From the NCBI GenBank assembly GCA_016719015.1, contig JADKAZ010000006.1:1-64000 (forward strand): DNA of 64,000 nt, in the 5' to 3' direction. Position 1 is the first letter of the stretch. Each line of letters starts with the position of its first letter. A model generated the notes under the pieces. The model worked only from the letters and a program-made list of their open reading frames with translations. It had not been told where the DNA came from and searched no databases. Positions 1 to 8,308 of the stretch are shown in pieces. The stretch is from Chitinophagaceae bacterium (lineage in GTDB: Bacteria > Bacteroidota > Bacteroidia > Chitinophagales > Chitinophagaceae). The position numbers were made by a program, and so were the translations under genes.

Positions 1-86
1 CGGTCACTGCGCCGGATCAGCTCTTCATAAAACATACTGGATGTCCTAGCACGGTTTATGCTGAATGTGTAAAGAAATAATACCAT
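1..86 (-). CDS. Possible 5' end of an unidentified gene, cut by the window edge
   Basis: Reading leftward from an ATG at 86, the frame stays open to the window edge and gives about 28 residues beginning MVLFLYTFSINRA. The same frame continues upstream past a TAA to another ATG at 128 with a hydrophobic stretch (MLLILSVTFLIC), so a single base error could have split one membrane-protein N-terminus. The neighbouring genes carry many frameshifts, which makes this plausible. No family is recognisable from so short a fragment; position suggests another surface-polysaccharide gene. Confidence 0.25.
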   Translation of the reverse strand, partial: MVLFLYTFSINRARTSSMFYEELIRRSD

Positions 87-143
87 GGTTTAACAGATAA
101 GGAAGGTTACGGATAGGATTAGCAGCATACGCTGCTATATTCA

Positions 144-1040
144 TCAGCTCTTGCTATTTCTTATTTTGCTGACCACTTCAATGGCTTTTTTGGTTGCTGA
201 AATAGGAAATCCTCTGCCGGCAATGATCTCTTCGTAAGACCGGGTATGCAATTCAGTAAATCCTTCGCTGAACTCAAAGGCATCACCATCAATGGTCAGG
301 GTTCTGAAGGTCCTTTTCCCCTCTTTTTCACTTCTTCGGGTAATGTATTTGCATCAATACTCAGGAACCATTCCATTTGCTTTTTCCAGCTCCAGTGTTC
401 CGGCTGCAGTATCATCGGTATGCTGTTGTACTTTATTTTCTTTTACATCCCCAAATATCCAGATAAGCATGTCAAAAAAATGAACCCCGATATTGGTAGC
501 AATACCACCACTTTTGTAGATATCGCCTTTCCAACTGGTATGATACCAGTGACCTCTTGATGTGATATAATGCAGTTTAACATTATACTTTTTATCAGCC
601 GGGCCATTTTTAATTTTTTCCCGCAATGCGATAATAGCCGGATGCAGCCTCAACTGAAGAATAGTGTACACATTTCTCCCGGTTTCCTTTTCGATTTCCA
701 TCAGTGCATCAATATTCCACGGATTCAGCACTACCGGCTTTTCACAGATTACATCCGCTCCAATGCGAAGCCCGAAACGGATATGTGCATCATGCAGGTA
801 ATTGGGTGAACAAACGGAAACATAATCAGTATGTATACCCTGGCGTTTTAATTTCTCAACATGGCGGTCAAACCGTTCAAACTCTGTAAAAAAATCTGCT
901 TCCGGAAAATAGGAATCCATTATTCCTACTGAATCATGCCGGTCCAATGCAGCTAATAAATTATTGCCGGTATCTTTTATGGCTTTCATATGCCGGGGTG
1001 CTATGTATCCGCCAGCTCCAACCAAGACAAAATTCTTCAT
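144..1040 (-). pseudogene. Gfo/Idh/MocA oxidoreductase, WbpB-like, with two frameshifts
   Basis: An NAD-dependent sugar dehydrogenase related to WbpB, which oxidises the 3-OH of UDP-N-acetylglucosaminuronate on the way to diacetamido-uronic acids. The intact part runs from 1040 to 354: an N-terminal Rossmann motif (VGAGGYIAPRHMKAI), the CEKPVVLNP motif typical of the family, and the C-terminal-domain GGIATNIGVHFFDML segment. It then stops, but the missing C-terminus is found in other frames: WFLSIDANTLPEEVKKRGK (about 369-313), then RTFRTLTIDGDAFEFSEGF down to a TGA at 144-146. The breaks lie near 366-378 and 309-318, the second at an A-run. The reconstructed protein would have about the normal 300-320 residues. 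Sequencing error is as likely as real decay. The WbpD-like gene at 2782-3322 belongs to the same pathway. Confidence 0.8.
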
Positions 1041-1192
1041 GCTAATTGATTTTATTTTAGAAATTCTTTAATGTAATATTTTTACTCTCTGCTGCGATTT
1101 GATCATCCTTTTCCTCCACACCTTCAATAAATTTTGCACAACAGGTATATTCACATACTTGATCTTCTTAGTCAACGGGTGTAGCAATTTTT

Positions 1193-1838
1193 TTATACGG
1201 CTTTTCTCAGGATATACCATCTCGGTTGGGCATAAGCATGTGTGCATAGCATTGGATAAACAACTTTGATATCCTTAATTACTCCATCCTTTTTAAAAAG
1301 ACACCATGCATCAGGTGAGCAGCATACCGGCAACAGGTAATCCACTATCCTCTTTGCAGTATTATTCCAGACAATATATGCTGCCGCCGAAAAAATTGCT
1401 TTATCACTGGTGTACTCGTAAAGACTGTGCCTGTTGTCTATCTTTACTGACTTGCTTTTTTCCAGGATAATTTCATTCCAACTTTGATAGAAAAGCATGG
1501 TGACACCCTCCCGGGTACTGGCCGTTATAACTGCAGGAAGGAGGGATTTAAATTCTTCTGTAAGAGCCATATCATCTTCCACAATCAAAGCGAAATCAAG
1601 GTTTTCTTCTACAATTTTCTGCTGACATTTAATGTGAGATAGTGCAGCCCCGACATTTCCAGGAATCTTAATCATCCCGATTTCAGTAAGCCTTTTGACA
1701 TTTATTCTTTCATCATTATAAAGGTCTAACCCATTCCCCCAGATTGCATCCAAATTCAAAATCCACTTCCTGCTTTGCAAACTCCTTTAAAACCTGTTTC
1801 CTCCGGGGAGAATCAGGTAAAGAAACTACAAAAATCTT
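1193..1838 (-). pseudogene. Glycosyltransferase family 25 (LPS type), frameshifted near the N-terminus
   Basis: The 195-residue open part (1780-1193) contains DAIWGNG, GNVGAALSHIKCQQKIV, the LIVEDDMALTEEF metal-binding region and LCTHAYAQPRWYI, all typical of GT25 enzymes that add sugars to LPS or other glycans. The expected N-terminus, KIFVVSLPDSPRRKQVLKEF, is present in another frame upstream (about 1838-1760). The two frames meet at 1748-1757, where the expected EFWDAIW codons have lost bases in short T and G runs. No ATG is visible in frame at the reconstructed 5' end, so the start is undefined and a further error there is possible. It lies between an FkbM methyltransferase and the WbpB-like gene in the polysaccharide operon. 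Confidence 0.75.
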
Positions 1839-1883
1839 ATATATAGGCAGTGTAGTGATAACCAGAAATTTTAAGAATGTAGC

Positions 1884-2652
1884 CTAAAAAAGATGAATAT
1901 TCTTTTTCAGGGCTATGCAGTCAATATGATTAATATAAACCTGGTATTCATTTTTCTTTAGTATTTCAATGCTGGCATTAAAATCTTTTCTATCCAGGTT
2001 ACTTACTTCAAAAATCAGCAGATCAGGACGGAAATTGCTAAAATCAATCGTTTTGAGTATTTCAAAATCATATCCCTCTGTATCAATTAAAAGCAAATCG
2101 ACATGGAAACTGCATGTTTTACCAGCATCCATTAACCGTGGTTGTTTGTATTTTTATCTCATCAATATGCATAATTATCTCCGGGTACTGTTTAAAATTT
2201 TTGACCAATACTTCCTTGCTGAAAGATGAAAATGCCGTAAAATCAAAGTGATAATTTAAATGCTCTGCATTTTTCACAATGTAGAATGGTAATTCTCCTG
2301 CAATATTGGAAACTGCCATTTTCAAATATCAGCCTGTCATGCGCCTCCGCATAGTTTTTTTGCAGCATACTGAAAGGGCCGGGCAACGGCTCCACTAAAA
2401 TTCCTTTCCATTTGTTAGCTATAACAAAATTGTGAATCGGATCATCCTTAATGCCATCGTTGGCACCTATCTGGAAAAAGAAGAGCTGACCTTTTTTAAA
2501 TCATTAAACTTTTGCAATAACTCATTTACAGTGCAGGATGTATGAGGAGGTGAAAACAAACCATACCTTTTTTTTGCCTGCAGGTATTTATACATAAATG
2601 AGTCTTGTTTTATAAGTCTCTTTAAAAACCCTGCAATTAATTTTTTGAACAT
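1884..2652 (-). pseudogene. FkbM-family methyltransferase, broken by about four frameshifts
   Basis: Three open fragments make one SAM-dependent FkbM methyltransferase. The N-terminus starts at 2652 (MFKKLIAGFLKRLIKQDSF). The SAM-binding FFFQIGANDGIKDDPIHNF and WKGILVEPLPGPF segments lie at about 2485-2330 in another frame. VSNIAGELPFYIV (2325-2119) and VDLLLIDTEGYDFEILK (2132-1884, stop at 1884) complete it. Breaks are near 2492-2497 (A-run), 2312-2323, and two close together at about 2112-2135, where LVKHAVS reads in a third frame. Each can be repaired by one base, which favours sequencing error over decay. The enzyme would O-methylate a sugar of the surface polysaccharide; the substrate is unknown. 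Confidence 0.8.
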
Positions 2653-2781
2653 TAATTTATTATTGACTTGTAAAACTCACCTATTTATTTAACTACCCAG
2701 AACACAGCGAACTTGGCGTTCATTCTCATGGTACTCAATGCCTGCTGTGGCTTATTTTATTTTAAACCAAATTATTATTGA

Positions 2782-3322
2782 TTACATATTTCTCTCCGCT
2801 TTGGGGCATGTGGCATTCCCCTCCGCATCAAATTGCAGCGCATGGCCATACTCACTCACCCAGCCTGTTTGCCGGGCAGGATTTCCAATTACCAAAGCAT
2901 AGGCTGGCACCGGTTTGGTAACCACTGCTCCAGCCCCGATAAAAGCATACTCACCAATCTCATTACCACAAACAATGGTGGCATTGGCCCCGATGCTGGC
3001 CCCTTTTCTTACAAGGGTTTGTAAATACTCATGCTTGCGGCTTACGGCACTGCGGGGGTTGATAACATTGGTGAATACCATGGAAGGTCCAAGGAAAACA
3101 TCATCTTCACATATCACTCCTTCATAAATGGATACATTGTTCTGCACCCTTACATTATTACCCAATGTTACTTTGGGTGATACCACTACATTCTGACCAA
3201 TATTACAATTGTTACCAATTACACAGCCAGGCATCACATGACTGAAATGCCAGATCTTCGTTCCGTCACCTACCTGGCAACCTTCATCAACAATAGCGGA
3301 GGAGTGTGCAAAAAAAATTCAT
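2782..3322 (-). pseudogene. WbpD-like hexapeptide N-acetyltransferase with a frameshift just after the start
   Basis: A left-handed beta-helix acyltransferase resembling WbpD, which acetylates the 3-amino group of UDP-2-acetamido-3-amino uronic acid. From 3237 leftward the frame is open and shows hexapeptide repeats (MPGCVIGNNCNIGQNVVV, GASIGANATIVCGNEIG) and the closing GNPARQTGWVSEYGHAL. The expected N-terminus MNFFAHSSAIVDEGCQVGDG follows an ATG at 3322, but a run of eight A on the plus strand (3310-3317) gives one extra base directly after the fourth codon. Removing one base restores about 179 residues, close to the family length. It lies 14 bases after the UDP-glucuronate decarboxylase gene. 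The homopolymer could be a sequencing error or a slippage site. Confidence 0.85.
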
Positions 3323-3336
3323 GTTGGATAAATATA

Positions 3337-4311
3337 TTATTTTTTAATAAAAGCAAGATTGTCTTTCCATATTTCTTCTTCCGGCAACGATTTAAAATAT
3401 TCATACGTTATATTCAACCCTTCTGCTCTTGTAATTTTTGGCTGCCAGTCAAGGAGCTGTTTAGCTTTGGTAATATCCGGTTGCCGTTGTTTAGGATCAT
3501 CGGCGGGCAATGGTTTGTAAACGATTTTTTGTTGTGATCCGGTAACTTTTATGATCTCCTCGGCAAAATCTTTCAGGGTGATCTCATCGGGATTACCAAT
3601 GTTTAAAGGTTGCGCATAATCGCTTAAAAGCAACCTGTAAATACCTTCCACCAGGTCAGACACATAGCAAAAGCTGCGTGTCTGGCTGCCATCCCCAAAT
3701 ACAGTGAGGTCTTCGCCCCGCAATGCCTGACCAATAAATGTGGGCAATGCCCTTCCATCATTGAGCCGCATCCGTGGACCATACGTATTAAATATCCGCA
3801 CAATCCTTGTTTCCACTTTATGATAAGTATGATAGGCCATGGTGATGGCCTCCTGGAAACGCTTTGCTTCATCATATACACCACGGGGACCAACAGGATT
3901 TACATTCCCCCAATAATCCTCATTTTGTGGATGTACCAGCGGGTCGCCATATACTTCACTGGTACTGGCTACCAAAATTCTTGCTTTCTTATTTAGTGCA
4001 AGCCCCAAACAATTATGCGTTCCTAATGATCCTACTTTCAGTGTTTGTATGGGAATTTTTAAATAATCGATCGGGCTGGCCGGTGAGGCAAAATGCAGGA
4101 TATAATCCAGGTGGCCGGGAACATGAATAAATTTACTTACATCATGGTGATAGAAACTGAATTGCTTAAGGGGAAATAAATGCTCAATATTTTTAATGTT
4201 ACCGGTAATTAAATTATCCATTCCAATCACCTCATACTTTTCTTTAATAAACCGATCACAAAGATGAGAACCCAAAAAACCTGCAGCACCTGTTATAAGC
4301 ACTCTTTGCAT
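3337..4311 (-). CDS. uxs: UDP-glucuronate decarboxylase (UDP-xylose synthase)
   Basis: A 324-residue short-chain dehydrogenase/epimerase-type enzyme converting UDP-glucuronate to UDP-xylose, using bound NAD. The Rossmann motif GAAGFLGSHLCDRF is at residues 8-21, the ASTSEVYGDP motif near 115 carries the catalytic Ser, and the YDEAK Tyr/Lys pair follows the VNPVGPRGVYDEAKRFQEA segment characteristic of UXS. RIFNTYGPRM and RSFCYVSDLVEG are also typical. The gene follows ugd by 13 bases, so the two give a UDP-Glc to UDP-GlcA to UDP-Xyl route in one operon. Start is the ATG at 4311. UXS is favoured over a generic epimerase by the conserved YDEAKRFQEA motif. Confidence 0.92.
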   Translation of the reverse strand: MQRVLITGAAGFLGSHLCDRFIKEKYEVIGMDNLITGNIKNIEHLFPLKQFSFYHHDVSKFIHVPGHLDYILHFASPASPIDYLKIPIQTLKVGSLGTHNCLGLALNKKARILVASTSEVYGDPLVHPQNEDYWGNVNPVGPRGVYDEAKRFQEAITMAYHTYHKVETRIVRIFNTYGPRMRLNDGRALPTFIGQALRGEDLTVFGDGSQTRSFCYVSDLVEGIYRLLLSDYAQPLNIGNPDEITLKDFAEEIIKVTGSQQKIVYKPLPADDPKQRQPDITKAKQLLDWQPKITRAEGLNITYEYFKSLPEEEIWKDNLAFIKK

Positions 4312-4324
4312 AAGAAATAGTTAT

Positions 4325-5656
4325 TTAGAAACGAACTACCGTTTTTCTGCCTATACTTTCATAATAATAACCCAATGACTCCATCATTGTATTATCATAT
4401 AAATTACGGCCATCAAAAATCACCTTTTCACTAAGTAAGGTGCTGATCATTTCAAAGTCTGGTGTTCTGAATTCATTCCATTCCGTACAGATGATCAATG
4501 CATCTGCTTTTTCAAGTGCACTGTATTGATTACTGGCAAAACTGATCTTGCTATTATATTCTTTTTTTACATTTTCCATTGCCTCCGGATCATAGGCACA
4601 TACAGCAGCACCATTATTTATTAAATATTCAATTACCTGCAGGGCAGGGGCTTCCCTTATATCATCTGTATTGGGTTTAAAAGCAAGCCCCCAAACTGCA
4701 AACTTTTTACCGGCAAGTTTATCAGCATAATATTGGCTGATCTTGGAAATAAAAAATTGCTTTTGCAGCATATTTACCTGCATCACCGCATTGAGTATTT
4801 TAAAATCGTAACCGGTATCAACAGATGTTTTTACCAAAGCCTTTACATCTTTAGGAAAACAACTGCCCCCATAACCTAAACCCGGGTATAAAAAATGTTT
4901 GCCAATACGGAAATCGGTACCAATGCCTTTACGTATCATATCAACATCGGCACCCAGCTTTTCGCATAATACAGCCATTTCATTCATGAAGGATATCTTA
5001 ACTGCTAAAAAACTATTGGCGGCATACTTGGTGAGCTCTGCACTTTTTTCATCCATAAAGAGTATAGGATTCCCTTGTCGTACAAAGGGCTCATACAATC
5101 GTTGCATTGCCTTTCTCGCTTTTTCAGAAGATGTTCCGATAACAACCCGGTCGGGTTTCATAAAATCTTCTACGGCAGCACCTTCCCTTAAAAATTCTGG
5201 ATTACTGACCACATCAAAAGTAGCTTCTATTCCTGCTCCATTAGCAAGAATGGTTTCTCTTACTTTCTCTGAAGTTCCTACAGGCACTGTACTCTTGTCC
5301 ACTATTACTTTATAGTCGTTGGGTTGCAATAATTTTCCAAGATCAGCCGCAACCCCCAATATATATTTCAGGTCTGCACTACCATCTTCACCAGGTGGAG
5401 TCGGCAATGCTAAAAAAATAATGCTGGCATCTTTTATACCTTCAGTCAAAGAGGTGGCAAACTGAAGACGTCCCTCTTTTAAATTCCTCGTAAATAATTT
5501 TTCAAGCCCCGGTTCATAGATAGTTATTTCACCGGCCTTTAATTTATTTATTTTCTGTTCATCAATATCAACACAGGTAACATGGTTGCCGGTTTCGGCG
5601 AAACAGGTGCCACTTACTAATCCAACATATCCTGTACCAACAACGGTAATTTTCAT
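4325..5656 (-). CDS. ugd: UDP-glucose 6-dehydrogenase
   Basis: A 443-residue NAD-dependent enzyme making UDP-glucuronate from UDP-glucose. The NAD-binding motif GTGYVGLVSGTCFAETG starts at residue 7; STVPVGTSEKVRE and NPEFLREGAAVEDFMKPDR are family signatures; the catalytic cysteine is in GYGGSCFPKDVKAL near residue 260; and the UDP-binding domain holds GLAFKPNTDDIREAPA. The length is normal. It is 12 bases downstream of rfbA and 13 upstream of uxs, which uses its product. A UDP-N-acetylglucosamine dehydrogenase (WbpA type) was considered because WbpB/WbpD-like genes are near, but the motifs fit the UDP-glucose enzyme better. Confidence 0.95.
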   Translation of the reverse strand: MKITVVGTGYVGLVSGTCFAETGNHVTCVDIDEQKINKLKAGEITIYEPGLEKLFTRNLKEGRLQFATSLTEGIKDASIIFLALPTPPGEDGSADLKYILGVAADLGKLLQPNDYKVIVDKSTVPVGTSEKVRETILANGAGIEATFDVVSNPEFLREGAAVEDFMKPDRVVIGTSSEKARKAMQRLYEPFVRQGNPILFMDEKSAELTKYAANSFLAVKISFMNEMAVLCEKLGADVDMIRKGIGTDFRIGKHFLYPGLGYGGSCFPKDVKALVKTSVDTGYDFKILNAVMQVNMLQKQFFISKISQYYADKLAGKKFAVWGLAFKPNTDDIREAPALQVIEYLINNGAAVCAYDPEAMENVKKEYNSKISFASNQYSALEKADALIICTEWNEFRTPDFEMISTLLSEKVIFDGRNLYDNTMMESLGYYYESIGRKTVVRF

Positions 5657-5668
5657 TATTCGTTATGC

Positions 5669-6529
5669 TTAATTAAGAATTCGCCTTAAATATTCCCCGT
5701 AACCACTCTTAGACAATTCATTGGCAATTTTTTTCAATTCATTATCAGTAATAAACCCATTGCGAAAAGCTATCTCTTCAATGCATCCGATCTTAGTGCC
5801 TTGTCTTTTTTCGATCACCCGTACAAATTCACTGGCATCGCTCAGGGAATCAAAAGTACCAGTATCCAACCAGGCAGTTCCCCTGTCAAGTAAGGCCACT
5901 TTCAATTTACCTGCCTGTAAATATATTTTGTTTATATCGGTGATCTCGTACTCTCCTCTTGCAGAAGGTTTCAATTCTTTCGCAATCTTTACTACACTAT
6001 TATCGTAAAAATATAAGCCGGGTACTGCGAAATTTGATTTAGGCCTGGCAGGTTTTTCTTCAATACTCAGTGCGTTGAAATTTTCATCAAATTCCACCAC
6101 ACCATACCGTTCGGGATCTGCTACCTGGTAAGCAAATACATAACCACCTTCTACATCCCGAAGTTCATGTAGTTGCTTGCCCATCCCTGTCCCATAAAAA
6201 ATATTATCGCCCAATACCAGTGCCACCTTATCATCCCCGATAAATGATTCGCCGATAACAAAAGCCTGTGCTAATCCATTGGGAACTTCCTGTACTGCAT
6301 ACTCAAACCGGCAACCAATAGTACTCCCATCCCCCAATAGTCTTTTGAACTGTGCATTATCTTCGGGAGTTGTAATAATTAATATCTCTTTTATCCCTGC
6401 CATCATTAATACAGACAGTGGATAATAGATCATCGGTTTGTCATACACCGGCATTAATTGTTTCGAAACTGCTTTAGTAATAGGATAAAGTCTTGTTCCG
6501 CTGCCACCTGCCAAAATGATTCCCTTCAT
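5669..6529 (-). CDS. rfbA: Glucose-1-phosphate thymidylyltransferase
   Basis: A 286-residue nucleotidyltransferase that makes dTDP-glucose from glucose-1-phosphate and dTTP. The N-terminal signature GIILAGGSGTRLYPITKAVS is at residues 3-22, KQLMPVYDKPMIYYPLS follows, LVLGDNIFYG near residue 105 is the Mg-binding region, and EEKPARPKSNFAVPGLYFY is conserved. RGTAWLDTGTFDSL is the usual C-terminal motif. The gene is three bases after rfbB and 12 before ugd. RfbC and RfbD are not in the window, so whether dTDP-rhamnose or another dTDP-sugar is made cannot be told. Confidence 0.96.
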   Translation of the reverse strand: MKGIILAGGSGTRLYPITKAVSKQLMPVYDKPMIYYPLSVLMMAGIKEILIITTPEDNAQFKRLLGDGSTIGCRFEYAVQEVPNGLAQAFVIGESFIGDDKVALVLGDNIFYGTGMGKQLHELRDVEGGYVFAYQVADPERYGVVEFDENFNALSIEEKPARPKSNFAVPGLYFYDNSVVKIAKELKPSARGEYEITDINKIYLQAGKLKVALLDRGTAWLDTGTFDSLSDASEFVRVIEKRQGTKIGCIEEIAFRNGFITDNELKKIANELSKSGYGEYLRRILN

Positions 6530-6532
6530 AGA

Positions 6533-7603
6533 TTATCGTTTTGTGTACTGTAAATCATAATACTTCGTGTATTCACCACTGGTAACATTTTTCAGCCACT
6601 CAGTATTCTCAAGGTACCAATCAATGGTTTGGGCTAACCCTTCCTCAAAAGTCACGGAAGGTTTCCAACCCAACTCTTTATTAATTTTTGATGCATCAAT
6701 AGCATATCGTCTGTCATGACCAGGGCGGTCTTTAATATATGCAATAAGCTTTTCGCTGGTACCCTTTACATTTCCCAACTTCTCATCCATTAATTTACAA
6801 AGCAATTTTACTAAATCAATATTCTTCCATTCATTAAAGCCACCGATATTATAAGTTGCTAAGTTGTTTCCCTTATGAAATACAAGGTCAATGGCGGCGG
6901 CATGGTCTTTTACAAAAAGCCAGTCCCTGGTATATAACCCATCGCCATATACTGGCAAGGGTTTTTTATGAATGATATTATTAATGAAAAGCGGAATTAA
7001 TTTTTCCGGGAAATGATGCGACCCATAGTTATTGGAGCAGTTAGTAATGATAACCGGCAGATGATAGGTTTCTCCATAAGCCCTTACAAAATGATCAGAT
7101 GAAGCTTTACTGGCAGAATAGGGCGAGTTGGGAGAATAGGGTGTTTCTTCTGTAAAAAGGCCTGTCTCACCTAATGCTCCATACACTTCATCGGTAGATA
7201 CATGATAGAAACGAGGAAATGTTGAGGGTTGTGGGTATAGAGTTGAACCCCACAATTTCTTCGCTGCATTTAATAAATTGACTGTGCCAACTACATTGGT
7301 ATATACAAAATCCAAGGGCGACAAAATGGAACGGTCAACATGGCTTTCAGCTGCAAGATGTATGATACCATCTGGTTGATACGTTGAAAAAATTCTTTCC
7401 AGATCATCAGTGTGCAGGATATCAGCCTTTTCAAAAATATAGTTATCAGCAGCTTCAACATCCCGGAGATTTTCCAGGTTGCCGGCATAAGTCAGCGCAT
7501 CTACATTTACTATGCGATATTCCGGGTATTTATTGACAAACAGCCGAACTACATGTGAGCCGATAAAGCCGGCTCCACCGGTGATGATGATTGTTTTTTT
7601 CAT
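6533..7603 (-). CDS. rfbB: dTDP-glucose 4,6-dehydratase
   Basis: A 356-residue NAD-containing dehydratase converting dTDP-glucose to dTDP-4-keto-6-deoxyglucose. The Rossmann motif GGAGFIGSHVVRLF is at residues 8-21; HLAAESHVDRS is conserved; the active-site STDEVYG is near residue 135; and the catalytic Tyr/Lys pair is in YSASKASSDHFVRAYGETY. NNYGSHHFPEKLIPLFI and GDGLYTRDWLFVKDHA are RfbB hallmarks. It is the first gene after the GxxExxY/repeat block that interrupts the operon and is translationally close to rfbA (three bases). Confidence 0.96.
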   Translation of the reverse strand: MKKTIIITGGAGFIGSHVVRLFVNKYPEYRIVNVDALTYAGNLENLRDVEAADNYIFEKADILHTDDLERIFSTYQPDGIIHLAAESHVDRSILSPLDFVYTNVVGTVNLLNAAKKLWGSTLYPQPSTFPRFYHVSTDEVYGALGETGLFTEETPYSPNSPYSASKASSDHFVRAYGETYHLPVIITNCSNNYGSHHFPEKLIPLFINNIIHKKPLPVYGDGLYTRDWLFVKDHAAAIDLVFHKGNNLATYNIGGFNEWKNIDLVKLLCKLMDEKLGNVKGTSEKLIAYIKDRPGHDRRYAIDASKINKELGWKPSVTFEEGLAQTIDWYLENTEWLKNVTSGEYTKYYDLQYTKR

Positions 7604-7615
7604 TTTATTTTATTT

Positions 7616-7694
7616 AACCACAACAGGCACTGAGAACACTGCGAACTACAGCGTTTTATTGAAAAACCACAGCGAACACGGAGGAACACAGCGG
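7616..7694. repeat. Two copies of an ACCACAG...ACACAGCG repeat, downstream side of the GxxExxY gene
   Basis: Two related purine-rich units, 7616-7653 (AACCACAACAGGCACTGAG...) and 7665-7694 (AACCACAGCGAACACGGAGG...), stand in the same orientation between rfbB and the GxxExxY stop. The same sequence recurs in inverted orientation on the other side of the gene (8149-8178, 8226-8255). A weaker relative may lie at about 2691-2760. Confidence 0.7.
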
Positions 7695-7724
7695 TATAAG
7701 GTGTTTTACTTTAATCAAAGTAGT

Positions 7725-8111
7725 TTAAGAACTTAAATCTCCCAGTACTACTCTTTTAATCCCCTCCTTTAAAAACTTGACATTGAAATTAATTAGGTAA
7801 CCTAGTTTACAACCCGACAACTTCATGTATGTTAATAACTGTGCAAGATGAACATCATTCAATTTTTCAACAGCCTTAATCTCAACAATTACTTTTTTTT
7901 CTGCCCGAATATCGATTCTATATCCACAATCCAAATTAACTTCTTTATAAATTACAGGTAAGGGTAATTGTGTTTCAATTAAGAGCCCCATTTGTGAAGC
8001 CTCATAACTTATACATGTTTCATATGTACTTTCCAATAATCCGGGACCAAGTTCTTTATGCACCTGGAAGGCAGCATCTAAAATCAATGTTCCAATTTCA
8101 TTTTCATGCAT
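7725..8111 (-). CDS. GxxExxY protein, PD-(D/E)XK nuclease-like
   Basis: A 128-residue member of the GxxExxY family (PDDEXK_3). The name motif is G24-LL-E27-ST-Y30, preceded by HKELGPGLLE. The nuclease-like core is visible as D67 in GYRIDIRAE and E77-I-K79 in VIVEIKAVEKL, with the usual LLTYMKLSGCKLGYLINF segment near the C-terminus. The family's biological role is unsettled; a nuclease activity is inferred only from the fold. It sits inside the polysaccharide operon, in the operon's direction, between wbpP-like and rfbB genes, and is framed on both sides by inverted copies of a GTGTCC/GGACAC-type repeat. That arrangement looks like an inserted cassette rather than an original operon gene. Confidence 0.88.
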   Translation of the reverse strand: MHENEIGTLILDAAFQVHKELGPGLLESTYETCISYEASQMGLLIETQLPLPVIYKEVNLDCGYRIDIRAEKKVIVEIKAVEKLNDVHLAQLLTYMKLSGCKLGYLINFNVKFLKEGIKRVVLGDLSS

Positions 8112-8148
8112 AATTGCATATTACTGTTAAACCATTTTTATTTACCTT

Positions 8149-8308
8149 CTCTGTGTCCCGCTGTGTCCGCTGCGGTTTATTTTCCTGATCTATCCTCTAC
8201 AGTGTCCCTGTTCTTTATCTTTCTTCCCTGTGTACCGCAGTGTCCTCAGTGGTTTATTTCCCTAGCCTATGCTCTATAGTGTCCCTGTCGTTTATCTTTC
8301 TTTTCTGT
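8149..8308. repeat. Inverted counterparts of the 7616-7694 repeats plus a direct duplication
   Basis: Units 8149-8178 (CTCTGTGTCCCGCTGTGTCC, ending GCGGTTT) and 8226-8255 (CCCTGTGTACCGCAGTGTCC, ending GTGGTTT) are reverse complements in pattern of the units at 7616-7694. A second pattern is directly repeated: 8193-8230 and 8271-8308 share CTCTA(C/T)AGTGTCCCTG followed by TTTATCTTTCTT. The last copy enters the 3' end of the epimerase gene (stop at 8292). Confidence 0.7.

Noticed and set aside
2691..2760. Another copy of the GxxExxY-associated repeat
   Set aside because: Only short matches (GAACACAGCGAAC, GCTGTGGCTT); too degenerate to call.
2863..2879. Palindrome-like CCTGTTTGCCGGGCAGG in the WbpD-like gene
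   Set aside because: It encodes the conserved NPARQTG motif found in the family, so it is not an inserted repeat.
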